Positions 36,342 through 46,189 of a DNA stretch of 64,000 nucleotides are shown here, in pieces. Location of the stretch: contig CALSMJ010000004.1 of NCBI GenBank assembly GCA_943787425.1, positions 186,001 through 250,000 of the forward strand, given 5' to 3'. The notes under the pieces are model-generated. The model had not been told where the DNA came from and ran no database searches. It worked only from the letters and a program-made list of their open reading frames with translations. The position numbers and the translations under genes were made by a program. Numbering within the stretch: position 1 is the stretch's first letter; every line of letters begins with the position of its first letter. Source of the stretch: an uncultured Pseudomonadales bacterium (lineage in GTDB: Bacteria; Pseudomonadota; Gammaproteobacteria; Pseudomonadales; Azotimanducaceae).

Positions 36342-38231
36342 ATGTCGATTCAAGCAGAAACCCTAAGCTTTGATCCCAGATGCGCTGGCGCTTAAATATC
36401 GCCAGGAACGGGATAAACGGGTACGCCCTGATGGCAACAATCAATACCAGGAGGTGGTCGGGGAGTTCGCTTATTTTGTTGAAGACCCTTACATCAAGGA
36501 GACGCTGAAACGAGATCCCTTGGTCGATGAGGTTGAGGTTGTGATCATCGGTGGCGGGTTTGGTGGGTTACTGGCTGGGGCGCGATTGCGGGAAGCGGGC
36601 ATTCATGACTTTCGAATTATTGAAAAGGGCGGTGATTTTGGCGGTACTTGGTATTGGAACCGATATCCCGGTGCCTCCTGTGATATCGAATCGTATGTGT
36701 ATTTTCCCTTACTCGAAAAAACGCAGTTTGTGCCCAAGCAGAAATACACCAATGCCCCGGAAACGCTGGAATACTGCCGCGAGATCGCGACCCACTATGA
36801 ATCTGTATGGCAACGCGCTGCTGCAGACTGAGGTCCGCGCGACGGATTGGGATGAAGACCTCGGGCCGTTGGATCGTCTCAACCCATCGGCACGACGCGC
36901 TCAAAGCGCCGTTTCGTAGTGCATTCCAATGGGCCGCTCAACCGCCCGAAGCTGCCGGCGATCAAGGGCATTAACGACTTTCAAAGGGCACACCTTTCAC
37001 ACCAGCCGCTGGGATTATGATTACACGGGCGGCAATGCGCTCGGCAACCTGTCGAATCTAGCCGATAAGCGGGTTGCCGTAATTGGTACTGGCGCCACCG
37101 CGGTTCAGTGTGTCCCCCATCTGGGTGCAGCAGCGAGAGGCCCTTTATGTCTTTCAGCGCACGCCTTCCTCGATCGATGTCCGCAACAATCAACCGACTG
37201 ACCCGGCTTGGATGGCGGCGCAAAAACCCGGCTGGCAGGAGGATCGCCGCAGGAATTTTGAATCAATTATGACCGGAGCCGTGGTCAAAGAAGATTTGGT
37301 CTCCGATGGCTGGACCGAGGCCTTTCGATTGTTGTTTGGGTCGATAAGGGATAAGGCGCCTTCAAAGTTAAGACTCTTGGGTTGGGCGATTACCGGCCTT
37401 GCGGACAAAAAGCGCTATGAACTTGGGTTGAAAGAATATTTAACCCAAAAAGCAGCGCTTCATATGGATCTGACGCGTGCGCTCGAGTTGGCGGACTTTG
37501 AGAAGATGGAAAAAGTACGGGCCAGGGCAGCCTCTGTGGTCGAGGATCCAGAAACTGCTGAGGCTTTAAAGCCCTACTATCGTCAGTTTTGTAAGCGTCC
37601 CTGTTTTCATGATGAGTACCTGCCCACCTTCAATCGCCCGAATGTGACGCTGGTGAACACGGATGGTCGTGGCTTGGATCAAATAACCGAGACAGGGATC
37701 GTCTTTGACGGGGTAACCTATGAGGTGGATTGCATTATCTTTGCCACCGGATTTGAAGTGGGTACCGACTATTCTCGTCGAGCAGGCTACCAAATCACGG
37801 GGCGCGATGGGCTGACGATATCTGAGAAATGGGCAAAAGGATTGTCGACGTTTCATGGCATGCATACTCGAGGCTTTCCGAATGCTTTTTTCTTTGGGCC
37901 AGCCCAATCTGCTTTTACAGCGACTTACACTTACTCGCTTGATGAAAACAGCCTCCATTTAGCGCACATCCTAAGCCAGGCAAAGGCGCGGGGCTGCGAG
38001 CGAATTGAGGCCAGTGCGGCGGCTGAGGAACAATGGGTTCAGACCATTATTGAAAAGGCGCGGTTAACAGCAGAGTTTCAATCGCAATGCACGCCTGGCT
38101 ATTACAACAATGAGGGCCACGTAAATGTGAATCCGCAGAACAATACCTATGGCGGCGGTCCAATTGAGTTCTTTGCGTTGATGAAAAAATGGCGGTCCAA
38201 AGGTGATCTGCAGGGATTGGAGTTAAGCTAA
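36342..38231 (+). pseudogene. Baeyer-Villiger-type flavin monooxygenase, six frameshifts
   Basis: FAD/NADPH enzyme that inserts oxygen next to ketones. Conserved pieces are spread over several frames: IIGGGFGGLLAGARLREAG (FAD site), GGTWYWNRYPGASCDIES, the signature [11 protein letters not shown] (FxGxxxHxxxW), [10 protein letters not shown] (NADPH site) and FATGFEVGTDY. The ATG at 36342 follows CGGAGAG. Single extra bases near 36376, 36799, 36860, 36910, 36982 and 37133 each switch frame; removing them gives one 627-aa protein. The last 1.1 kb is clean. Either a dead gene or poor sequence. It is the first member of an oxygenase-rich region. Confidence 0.85.
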
Positions 38232-38531
38232 AGCGGTGATGTGAGATGGCAAACGAAGGTCGTGATTGTTTAATTCAACCGGCCTGCTTGCCTCGCCGCG
38301 TCAAAGCGTTCCAGAAAGGACGGCGAGTATGTCGCGGCCATGGCGTTCAAGACCGGAATCGATGACGTTATCGAGGCCAAGCTTGCTGCGTCGTCTTCGA
38401 AGCGCGGTGCTGAGATGACGCGATCGATGACGTGATGCGATCGATGAAGTGCGATGGCTGAAGGGTTGGTTTTGCAATGCTCGGGCTGAGGCCTAACAAG
38501 GTTTTTGAGGCTTTTTTAGGCTCGGCAGTCA
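38232..38531. other. Gap between monooxygenase and TetR gene
   Basis: GCGATCGATGA occurs twice about 20 bp apart near 38420-38450, embedded in other GATCGATGA-like stretches that might be operator sequence. A weak GCCT…AGGC hairpin followed by six T lies near 38491-38516. No coding segment is convincing. Confidence 0.35.
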
Positions 38532-39213
38532 TCATTTTTCAATGGCGGCGCGGGTTTCTGCCGACACGGGTGCTTTTAACAGCCCCTCTAACGCATCAAT
38601 CAAATTCTCAATAAAAACATCAGCAGGCTTACCCTTGAAAGCGCTGGGTTGTCGAGCATGTTGATACATGGCGGCTGAGATAAACCGAAAGGCATGCTCC
38701 ACCCGGGCTCGGTAGGTGGCAGGGTCTAGGTGAGGCAGGGCTTTTTGCAATAAAGCCGCCGTTTCAAACGCGCTGTCGCCAAGCGCTCGAGTATGGGCTT
38801 CAAGGAGTTCACGATCTGCGGTCATTAACTCGTGCCCAAAAGCTTGTACGTAAGTCTTGAAGCTGGAGGATGTTTTAGCAAGATCAAACGCGGGCATGAC
38901 CATCACGCTGCAAATTTGTCGGAGCGTGAGTTGCGGCGTCTTTAATAACAAGGCATCAAGATATTGCTGGCGGCACGCCGCGACCTCTTGTGCGCGGGCG
39001 CGTCTGATCGCAGCGAGCAGGCCCGATAAATTCTTAAAATGGTATTGCAGGGCGGATTCATTCTTTCTGTCCGGCGCGCGCCAGGATGTCTCGAATAGAA
39101 ATGTTTTCGAGCCCGTTCTCGGCGGCGAGGCGCTCAGCACTGCGCATGATCGCCGTTTGGGTTACTTCCCGGCGACTGAGCTTCGGCGCGTCTTTGGTTT
39201 TCGGGCGGGTCAT
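38532..39213 (-). pseudogene. TetR family regulator, frameshifted after the DNA-binding helix
   Basis: From ATG 39213 the protein reads MTRPKTKDAPKLSRREV and a helix-turn-helix start (ENISIRDILARAGQKE), then stops. One extra G near 39062 accounts for the break: the next frame continues ESALQYHFKNLSGLLAAI and a normal ligand-binding domain to 38532. Corrected length is 226 aa. It sits between the broken monooxygenase and the sterol-desaturase gene and probably regulated one of them. Confidence 0.8.
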
Positions 39214-39305
39214 TGCAAAAGTTTAGCGCAACTGGTGGGTGCTGGCATTAATTGATTCGATTTCAAGCGCTTTGTCTGGCCAGAGATATTGATTAGACTG
39301 CCGGC

Positions 39306-40125
39306 ATGGATTTCCTCACGAACTTTCTCAACACGGTCACCAGTGCAGATCGGATCGGTCTTGTTTGCGCGTGTTTGGCGTTTGCGATTGTACTCGAAGC
39401 ATTGATACCCATGTTTGAGTTTGAGGGTCAGAAATTTAAACATGTTGCCCGGAACTTAACTTTTGTCCTGACCTCGGCGAATCGTGACAATCGCTTTGGC
39501 TTACCTGGCTTTCGAGATCCTTCAGATAGACGAATACCGGTATGGCTTGCTGAACCTCGTTGCCTTTCCCTTATGGGTTGACATGGTGCTGTCGCTCATT
39601 GTGTTGGACTTTTTTGGTCAATATTTCATTCACGTGTGCTTGCATCACAATAGGTGGCTCTGGAAGCTTCACCTTGTTCATCACAGTGATACTGAGGTTG
39701 ATGCGAGTACCGGCACTCGGCATCATCCGGGTGATATATTGGTCCGAGAAAGTTTGATTTTTTGCGTGATCATGGTGTTTGGAATCGCCCCGCAATGGTA
39801 TGTGCTGTACCGAATCATCACGCCGTTCTTCGCCTACTTTACCCATGCCAATATAGCCTTGCCGCCTGGGCTCGATCGAATGCTCAGTTTGCTCATCGTG
39901 ACCCCAAATATGCATAAGTTCCATCATCATGACGCGCGCCCGTGGACAAACACCAATTACGGCAACATTTTATCGTGCTGGGACCGTTTGTTCGGGACCT
40001 ATACCTATCAGGACCCGAGTTTTGTGCGCTATGGACTCGATACCGTTGATGCCGCTCAAGCCGATAATTTGGCCTACCAGTTTTCTCTGCCGTTCAATTC
40101 AAAGATCAAGACCGACTACGAGTGA
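39306..40125 (+). pseudogene. Sterol desaturase / fatty acid hydroxylase family protein, frameshifted
   Basis: Membrane di-iron oxygenase. His boxes are present as HVCLHHN, HLVHHSD and HKFHHHD, spaced as in the family, with several hydrophobic helices. The N-terminal 60 residues (from ATG 39306, FEGQKFKHVARNLTFVLTSA) are in one frame; after an extra base near 39476 the rest (TIALAYLAFEILQID) is in another. The corrected product is 272 aa. Substrates of such proteins are lipids or sterols; none is assigned. Confidence 0.85.
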
Positions 40126-40251
40126 AGGATAGGCTTGCCTCGACGCAAACGCGGGCGAGTCTGTCGTCAGCGGCGCGCGGTCGTTGCGGGGTTTAAAACA
40201 ACGCCGTGGCTCGAGGGTGCCTTGGCACAACGGCTTACCCATTGGGTGAAA

Positions 40252-40271
40252 AAAACCAAGTGGTTGGTTTT
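40252..40271. terminator. Candidate bidirectional hairpin with A and T tracts
   Basis: AAAACCAA-gtgg-TTGGTTTT is a perfect eight-base-pair inverted repeat with flanking A and T tracts, 126 bases after the sterol-desaturase gene. It has only two G-C pairs, so as an intrinsic terminator it would be weak; it may instead be an operator for the dioxygenase gene that starts at 40335. Confidence 0.35.
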
Positions 40272-40334
40272 GTGCGTTGCTTGCTTTTGACCGATTTTTG
40301 GGTGACCTTTGAATAAACAAACAAAGGGTTTGGC

Positions 40335-41174
40335 ATGATCATTACGCCGCAATCACCATCTGGCTGTGGGGCCCTCGTATCCGGAGTTGACTTGAAACAA
40401 CCGTTAACCGAGGCGCTGGTCAGTGAGCTTCGGGCGGTTTGGTTGCAACATCAGGTGTTGGGATTTCCCGATCAGTTTCTCGCACTCAAAGATTTAGAGC
40501 GATTCGCCGAGGCCCTCGGCGAGTTTGGCGAGGATCCTTTTTTTGACAGTATTGAGGGTCACCCCCATATTGCTGAAGTTCGGCGAGACGCTCAAGAAAC
40601 AACCCCCTTGTTCGCTGAGAGCTGGCATTCAGATTGGAGTTTTTTAGCCAAGCCACCGATCGCAACTCTATTGCAGGGTCAAGTCATCCCGCCCCAAGGC
40701 GGGGACACCCTCTTTGCGGATCAATATGCAGCGTGGGACGCCTTGCCTGAAGCGCTAAAGGCCCAGATCGGCGACCGCAACGGCGTGCATTCTGCCCGCA
40801 ACGGCTATGCCCGAGATGGGCTTTACGGGGAGCAGGATGTTGGGCGGTCCATGGCGATTCGGTATTCCGATGAGGCCCTGAAAACCCAAGTGCATCCCTT
40901 GGTTAAGCAGCACCCCGAAACCGGCCGCATGGCGCTGTTTGTGAATCCCGGCTACACCATTGGGATCGAAGGCCTCGCAGAGGCCGAGGCCCGAGCGCTG
41001 CTCATGCAGCTTTTTGAGCACCAAACCCGAGCTGAGTTTATTTATCGGCATCATTGGTCGGCTGGTATGCTGACCCTTTGGGATAACCGCTGCGTGTTAC
41101 ATGCGGCGACTGGGGGCTATGAAGGCTTCGACCGTCTACTGCACCGAATTACGATCGCGGGCGAAACGGGCTGA
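40335..41174 (+). CDS. TauD/TfdA family 2-oxoglutarate/Fe(II) dioxygenase
   Basis: A 279-aa oxygenase. The iron triad is H98-x-D100 (WHSDW) and H256 (CVLHAA); the 2-oxoglutarate Arg is in HRITIAG (about 271). Family members oxidise sulfonates, phenoxyacids, alpha-ketoacids and other small acids; the substrate cannot be read from sequence. Intact, unlike its minus-strand relative that converges on it 30 bp downstream. Confidence 0.88.
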   Translation: MIITPQSPSGCGALVSGVDLKQPLTEALVSELRAVWLQHQVLGFPDQFLALKDLERFAEALGEFGEDPFFDSIEGHPHIAEVRRDAQETTPLFAESWHSDWSFLAKPPIATLLQGQVIPPQGGDTLFADQYAAWDALPEALKAQIGDRNGVHSARNGYARDGLYGEQDVGRSMAIRYSDEALKTQVHPLVKQHPETGRMALFVNPGYTIGIEGLAEAEARALLMQLFEHQTRAEFIYRHHWSAGMLTLWDNRCVLHAATGGYEGFDRLLHRITIAGETG

Positions 41175-41204
41175 AGGGGTTGAGGGTCCGGGCCCGGCGC
41201 TGGA

Positions 41205-42282
41205 TTAATAAGGTTTCGTTCCGCTAATCGTGACTCGCCGGAGTCTTCGCTCATGGGGATAATAATCGCTCGCAGCATAGTGCTGCACTGCGCGATTGTC
41301 CCAGAACGCGATTGAACCCTGCGTCCATTTAAATCGGCATTGATACTCAGGGCGGCTGTGCTGTTTGAGCAAGCTCAGCGACGAGCGCGAGGCTCTCTGC
41401 TGCGGGCAATGAGATGCCGGTCTCGTGGTTGAAGAGCGCATCCTGACGAAGGAATCCACCATGTAGATATAAGCTGAGTTTCTGGGTTTCCGGATGGGTT
41501 CGTACCAAAGGGTGCGCGACCCCAAAAGGAATCTTGGCTTTGACTTCTTTGATCAAATCCTCTGGCATGGCAACGCCGCCACGATTTAAGAAGACTCGAT
41601 AGTCGTTGATACCGGAAAGGTTTTGGATCTGCTCTTGCAGGTCGGTTGGCAACCCGTGGTAGGCGGCGTGACTGTCCGCAAATAGCGTATCGCCGCCGTA
41701 GGGTGGCGCCACGGTGCATTGGGCAATCGAGCCGAGCGATGGGCATTGCATCCAGGTGACATCGGTGTGCCAGCCGTTCTCGGTGCCGGGACTGTAGGCG
41801 TTGTGTAAGATTTCAAGAATGAAGGGGTTCTCGCCTGGTTTCCCAAAGGGGAAGGCATCGAGTTCGCCGAAACACCGCCCAAACGCAACCTGCTGATCTT
41901 CACTAAGGCCCTGATCTCGAAAGAAAATCACTTTCCGCTCGAGCAGTGTTTGCCGGATCAGGGCAATCATTGTTGGGCTTAGCGGGTTCTTCAAGTCAAT
42001 GCCATGGATCACGGTGCCGAGGGTCGTTGCGAGATGTTCAAACTCAACGCCATGGTGTTCGGCTTGCGCATCCAATGCCTCGGAAACGGCTCGATGCCCC
42101 ATGGCCTCGTATTCTCGTACGATTCCAACGGGGATTCGGTTAAAGGCGGGAAAGAGCGAATCGATCGAGGGTGGATGGGTAATTTGATTGGCATGAGCCG
42201 TTTTGCGAATGGCGTGGAGCTTGTCCGCGAGATCGATGGCAACGGTGTTGTAAAGTGCGTCGGTTTCCGCCGTGTCTTTCAT
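41205..42282 (-). pseudogene. TauD/TfdA-like dioxygenase with N-terminal extension, frameshifted
   Basis: From ATG 42282 a roughly 85-residue leader precedes the TauD core, with iron ligands in WHTDVTW. The frame stops at 41347 after 311 aa; the ending with the distal His (FWDNRAVQHYAASDYY) and the Arg in RRVTISG continues in another frame to 41205. One extra base near 41380 explains it; corrected length 358 aa. It is a sister of the intact enzyme at 40335. Confidence 0.85.
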
Positions 42283-42457
42283 CGGGTTGGGCTCCTTAAT
42301 AACGCTTTACCTGGCGCGACGAGGGCCGCGATCCAGGTCTGGCCGATCGCCTGGGTCAAAGCCATGAGACAAAATCGACGGCAGAGTGCTTCTCAATCGC
42401 ATACTGCTCAACGCGTCCTGCTCAAGTGCTGCACGCCGGCGCGTAAAGGCTTGTGAT

Positions 42458-43429
42458 TCAGACGGCAATTCTAAAGCGATCGATCTGAATATCATCCACA
42501 CCGAGATCGGTAAAGTTATCTTCCACACGGCCCTTAATGTACTCGCGCCAGGTAAAGGGCCGAAAACGGGGTGGGTCTTGGGTCAGTTGTGTAATCGGCG
42601 CGAGGATGGCATCAGACTTCGGATTATAAAAATAGGGGGTGCTATAGCGGGCAGTTTGGTCTCGAGGCGTTACGCGGTGAATTGCTGCGCGGTAGGCATC
42701 GTTGCTCCAAACCTGCATGGCATCCCCGAGGTTCACAACGATGGTGCCTGCTTGGGGTGGCACATCAACCCAGTGCTGATCCTGGGTCATAGTTTGTAAG
42801 CCGCCGGTCAAATCCTGGAGTAACAGGGTCAGAATGCCCGGATCGGTGTGGTGGTGCAGCGCCATATTGCCAAGCCCCCCGGCTTGCGCGCGTTCGTCAA
42901 CGGGCAAGGGGTCTTGGGTGGGATAAAAATTAAGTCGCACCGTACTGGTTGCTGGGTCGCCCAGGGGCAATGCCTCGTTTGGAGTGGCGACCAGGGCTCG
43001 ATAAACCAGGGCCAAGGTTCGATGGGCAACGGTTGAGGCCGCTTCAAAAAAATCAGATAGCGTTTGTTTGAACGCCTCGTCTTCAGGCCACTGATTGAGA
43101 TTTCTGCCGGTGGCCGTGGGGCGCATAAAATCAAAAACTTCTTTCAGGTCGCGTTGCCGTTTGGTCATTTCTTGGTCGAAGTATCCCAAAGGGCTGGATT
43201 CAGTCCGTTTGATAGCGCGCTTTTTTGCGAGGGGCTGCTTAAAAAAGTCTTCCGAAGCTTGCCACATGGCTTCGATCTCGGGGTCCAGACCATGATTTTT
43301 TAGTAAGAAAAAACCATGGTTTCGACAGGCTTTATCTAAGGCCGCCAGGCCCTCGCCAGTCGCCTCAGCGTTTGCCAAGTCTAGGGTGGGTACTAAAGCG
43401 TCAGTCGCAGGTTTGAGCATTTTGATCAT
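42458..43429 (-). CDS. Isopenicillin N synthase-like 2-oxoglutarate/Fe(II) oxygenase
   Basis: A 323-aa protein of the IPNS/flavanone-hydroxylase family. DIOX_N part: FFLLKNHGLDPEIEAMW. Iron ligands: HHHTDPGILTLL (H-x-D) and HRVTP (distal His), with the co-substrate Arg/Ser expected in RYSTPYF. Prokaryotic relatives are mostly uncharacterised and occur in catabolic and secondary-metabolite clusters. It is divergent from the Rieske oxygenase gene across 223 bp. Confidence 0.88.
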   Translation of the reverse strand: MIKMLKPATDALVPTLDLANAEATGEGLAALDKACRNHGFFLLKNHGLDPEIEAMWQASEDFFKQPLAKKRAIKRTESSPLGYFDQEMTKRQRDLKEVFDFMRPTATGRNLNQWPEDEAFKQTLSDFFEAASTVAHRTLALVYRALVATPNEALPLGDPATSTVRLNFYPTQDPLPVDERAQAGGLGNMALHHHTDPGILTLLLQDLTGGLQTMTQDQHWVDVPPQAGTIVVNLGDAMQVWSNDAYRAAIHRVTPRDQTARYSTPYFYNPKSDAILAPITQLTQDPPRFRPFTWREYIKGRVEDNFTDLGVDDIQIDRFRIAV

Positions 43430-43652
43430 CGTCGTTAAGGCGGATTGAGCGCACGTTATGTGGCATTTAGTTGCAGAGCATACCAGAGCCGGAAAGTTAG
43501 TTCAGCGCAGGTGACACGGGCCCTGCGGCGCGCCTGACGGTGATCGGGCCTGGGTGATGAGCTGCAGAACGGTTGGGTCTTAATGGTTTGGAAGGCTTGT
43601 CTCAGTTGGGCACCTGCCCTTATTCTGTGCCAAGACCTCAAAGGACGTTACC

Positions 43653-44984
43653 ATGACGCTGACGATTATCGAGACTGATGGCGCAAGAAGCCATCAATCC
43701 TTCACCAAGGCACGTTATCTCAGTACAGAAACGATGGCGGCCGAATCCCGCGCAATTTGGGCTAACAGTTGGCTGATGGCAGGTTTGGTTTGTGATGTTC
43801 AAAACCCAGGGGATTTTTTTGTATTCGAGATTGGCGCCGAACAAATCCTAATTAGTCGGGATCAGCAAGGCCAGCTCCATGGTTTTTATAATGTCTGTCA
43901 GCATCGTGGTAATTTGCTGATGGAATCTGGTCACGGCTCAGTCACACACTTTCGCTGCCCCTATCACGCTTGGACCTATGACTTGGACGGCACGCTTAAG
44001 GGGGTTCCGTTGGTAGACAAGTTTTCGGAAGACCCGCGTTGCGCCAATCGCGATTTAAAACCGGTCGCGCTCGACGTCTGGAACGGCTTTGTCTTTGTGC
44101 ATCTGGGGGCGCAGCCCGATCCGTTGTTAGACTTTCTGGGACCCATAGCGTCGATTCTTGCGCCTTATGATTTTGGCGGCATGACGCTGGTCGAAGATCA
44201 GACCGTTCATCTTGATTGCAATTGGAAAGCAGTGGTTGATAATTTTTCAGAGTTGTACCACGTCGATTACCTGCATCCGCAGCACAAAAGAATGGTGGAT
44301 TGTCATAACGATCTCGTCCGCTTGTTTGAGGGCGGCCATACTGGCGTTGAGGTCCCGGGTGGCACCGTCAATCAAAAATTTGGTGTGCCGGAGGTGCCAA
44401 CCGATATTCAAGCGCAACAGCTCACAAGCCTTGATTTGGATCCGAAAGATTTCAACGGTCGTGTGCTCGATGTTCGAGAAGCAATCCAAGCACGAAAACG
44501 CCAAATTGGACCTGAGCGAGGAATGCCCTACGAGCGGTTTACGATGGATCAGTTGTCAGATGTTTGGCAGTACAATTTGTTTCCCAATACCATCTTATCG
44601 TTTACACCGGAGCATTGCTGGATATTAAGGCCTAGACCCCATGCGACGGATCCCAATCAGTGCGAGTTTGATAAAATAAGTTTGGTTCGGTTCCCACAGG
44701 CATCAGCAAGTGCCGGTCATAAAGCGGTGCTTGGTCCTGCAAGCCGAGATGGCGCTTTTTCTGAGCCAAGCAATCGGCCGGTGCGCGATGTTTTTGGATA
44801 CCTTGCCGTGATCCAAGGCGAAAAAACCATGACTGACACGATCGATCAAGATGTCGCGTTATTGGGTCAGGTTCAGCAAGGCATGCAGTCGAGGGGCTTT
44901 AATACGGTTTATCTAAATGAAGACGAAGTCCGCATCCAGCATTTCCACGCCGAACTGGATCGCAGGCTCTTGGCGTCGTCTTGA
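43653..44984 (+). CDS. Rieske non-heme iron oxygenase, alpha subunit type
   Basis: A 443-aa ring-hydroxylating or demethylating oxygenase. The Rieske [2Fe-2S] ligands are Cys82, His84, Cys102 and His105 (CQHRG, CPYHAW). The mononuclear iron site is DNFSELYHVDYLH with an Asp expected downstream. No beta subunit, ferredoxin or reductase gene is adjacent, so redox partners must be elsewhere. AAAGGACG precedes the ATG. Substrate unknown; the haloalkane dehalogenase follows 71 bp later on the same strand. Confidence 0.9.
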   Translation: MTLTIIETDGARSHQSFTKARYLSTETMAAESRAIWANSWLMAGLVCDVQNPGDFFVFEIGAEQILISRDQQGQLHGFYNVCQHRGNLLMESGHGSVTHFRCPYHAWTYDLDGTLKGVPLVDKFSEDPRCANRDLKPVALDVWNGFVFVHLGAQPDPLLDFLGPIASILAPYDFGGMTLVEDQTVHLDCNWKAVVDNFSELYHVDYLHPQHKRMVDCHNDLVRLFEGGHTGVEVPGGTVNQKFGVPEVPTDIQAQQLTSLDLDPKDFNGRVLDVREAIQARKRQIGPERGMPYERFTMDQLSDVWQYNLFPNTILSFTPEHCWILRPRPHATDPNQCEFDKISLVRFPQASASAGHKAVLGPASRDGAFSEPSNRPVRDVFGYLAVIQGEKTMTDTIDQDVALLGQVQQGMQSRGFNTVYLNEDEVRIQHFHAELDRRLLASS

Positions 44985-45055
44985 TGCTTTAAGGGCGAAC
45001 TTAAAATGGGTCCGTCGTAGGGGCCTGGATCCCCAAAGGAAGAAGGCCGTCAACG

Positions 45056-46021
45056 ATGACCGATTTTATAAGAACCCCAGAGTCTAACTTTGAAGACTTA
45101 GCTGATTTTCAATATCCGCCCAACCATCATCCGTGGCAGGATTTAAGGTTGCATTATTTGGATGAAGGGCCGCGGGACGGGCCTGTCATGCTGCTGTTGC
45201 ATGGTATGCCGACCTGGAGCTATCTCTACCGCAATATGATCCCAGGGCTGGTTGCTGCCGGTTATCGGTGCATTGCACCAGATCATTTGGGATTCGGAAA
45301 GTCCGATAAGCCGACAGATATTCATTGGTATACGATCGCCCGGCATACCGAAGTCTTAAGCAGTCTGATTCGGGCGCTGGATTTGCATCGGATCACCCTA
45401 GTTTGTCAGGATTGGGGTGGGCCGATAGGGCTTGCCCAGGCAGCCATGATGCCAGATCGATTCGAACGACTTTGCATTATGAATACCTGGTTGCATCACA
45501 AAGAGTATGCCTACTCGGATGCGATTCACAATTGGAATCAGGCTTGGCATCCCGGTGGGCGATTCGATTTGCAATGTCCAGACGTTGGACTGCTATTGGT
45601 TATGAGCTCAGGGCTTGCCGGGCCCGATGTGATTTTCCCAGCGCTCGCCAGTGGCGTGCCGCCGGTCTTGTCAGGCGAAGCCGAACGGGTCTACCGGGGC
45701 TTTTCCGCCCCCTATCGGGGGCTGCCGGATGAAGCCTTTAATGGCTATCGCCGTTTCCCGCGATCAATCCCGTTTGACAGTTTTGACAATGGCAACGCCG
45801 CAGCGCAAGCCCTGCACTATCGCACCCTGCTGAACGGATCCTTACCGGCGCACTTTATTTGGGGTTGCACTGATGAGGTATTTCCTGAAAGTTGGGGGCG
45901 AATATGGGCCTCTCGTATGGAGGCGTCTTTCGATCCGATTCCGGATGCGGGACATTTCCTGCAGAGTACCCACGGTGAGGTGATTGTTGCGCGCTTGCTG
46001 GCCCGGATTCAAGGTGCTTAA
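45056..46021 (+). CDS. Haloalkane dehalogenase-like alpha/beta hydrolase
   Basis: A 321-aa enzyme predicted to hydrolyse carbon-halogen bonds. Key residues: HGMPTWSYLYR (oxyanion region), nucleophile Asp119 followed by Trp120 in CQDWGG (Asp rather than Ser separates dehalogenases from esterases; Trp binds halide), acid in GCTDEVF, and catalytic His300 in DAGHFLQ. The DFQYPPNH opening is typical of subfamily I. Most homologues have GEP or GNP rather than GMP, a small oddity near the halide site. Other Asp-nucleophile hydrolases remain possible. Confidence 0.8.
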   Translation: MTDFIRTPESNFEDLADFQYPPNHHPWQDLRLHYLDEGPRDGPVMLLLHGMPTWSYLYRNMIPGLVAAGYRCIAPDHLGFGKSDKPTDIHWYTIARHTEVLSSLIRALDLHRITLVCQDWGGPIGLAQAAMMPDRFERLCIMNTWLHHKEYAYSDAIHNWNQAWHPGGRFDLQCPDVGLLLVMSSGLAGPDVIFPALASGVPPVLSGEAERVYRGFSAPYRGLPDEAFNGYRRFPRSIPFDSFDNGNAAAQALHYRTLLNGSLPAHFIWGCTDEVFPESWGRIWASRMEASFDPIPDAGHFLQSTHGEVIVARLLARIQGA

Positions 46022-46025
46022 GCAC

Positions 46026-46050
46026 TAGCCCGTAAAGCAAGGCGGGGGCT
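46026..46050. terminator. Candidate hairpin after the dehalogenase gene
   Basis: AGCCC (46027-46031) can pair with GGGCT (46046-46050). The left arm TAGCCCGTAA repeats the sequence at 21017 in the other convergent gap. It lacks a T-run. Confidence 0.3.
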
Positions 46051-46189
46051 CAAAAACGGCGCCGGCTGTGTTTAACCTAGCACATAGACCGGGCGCGCTG
46101 TAACGGGTTGCCGGGCACGCCTCGGGATCAGAAATTGCCCGAGCGTCATAGCGCGCGACCAGACGATGGCGACAGGGCGCCTCTTAGAA

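Noticed and set aside
38480-38520. Intrinsic terminator GCCT…AGGC plus six T
   Set aside because: The stem is only four base pairs with a long A/T-rich loop; too weak to call.
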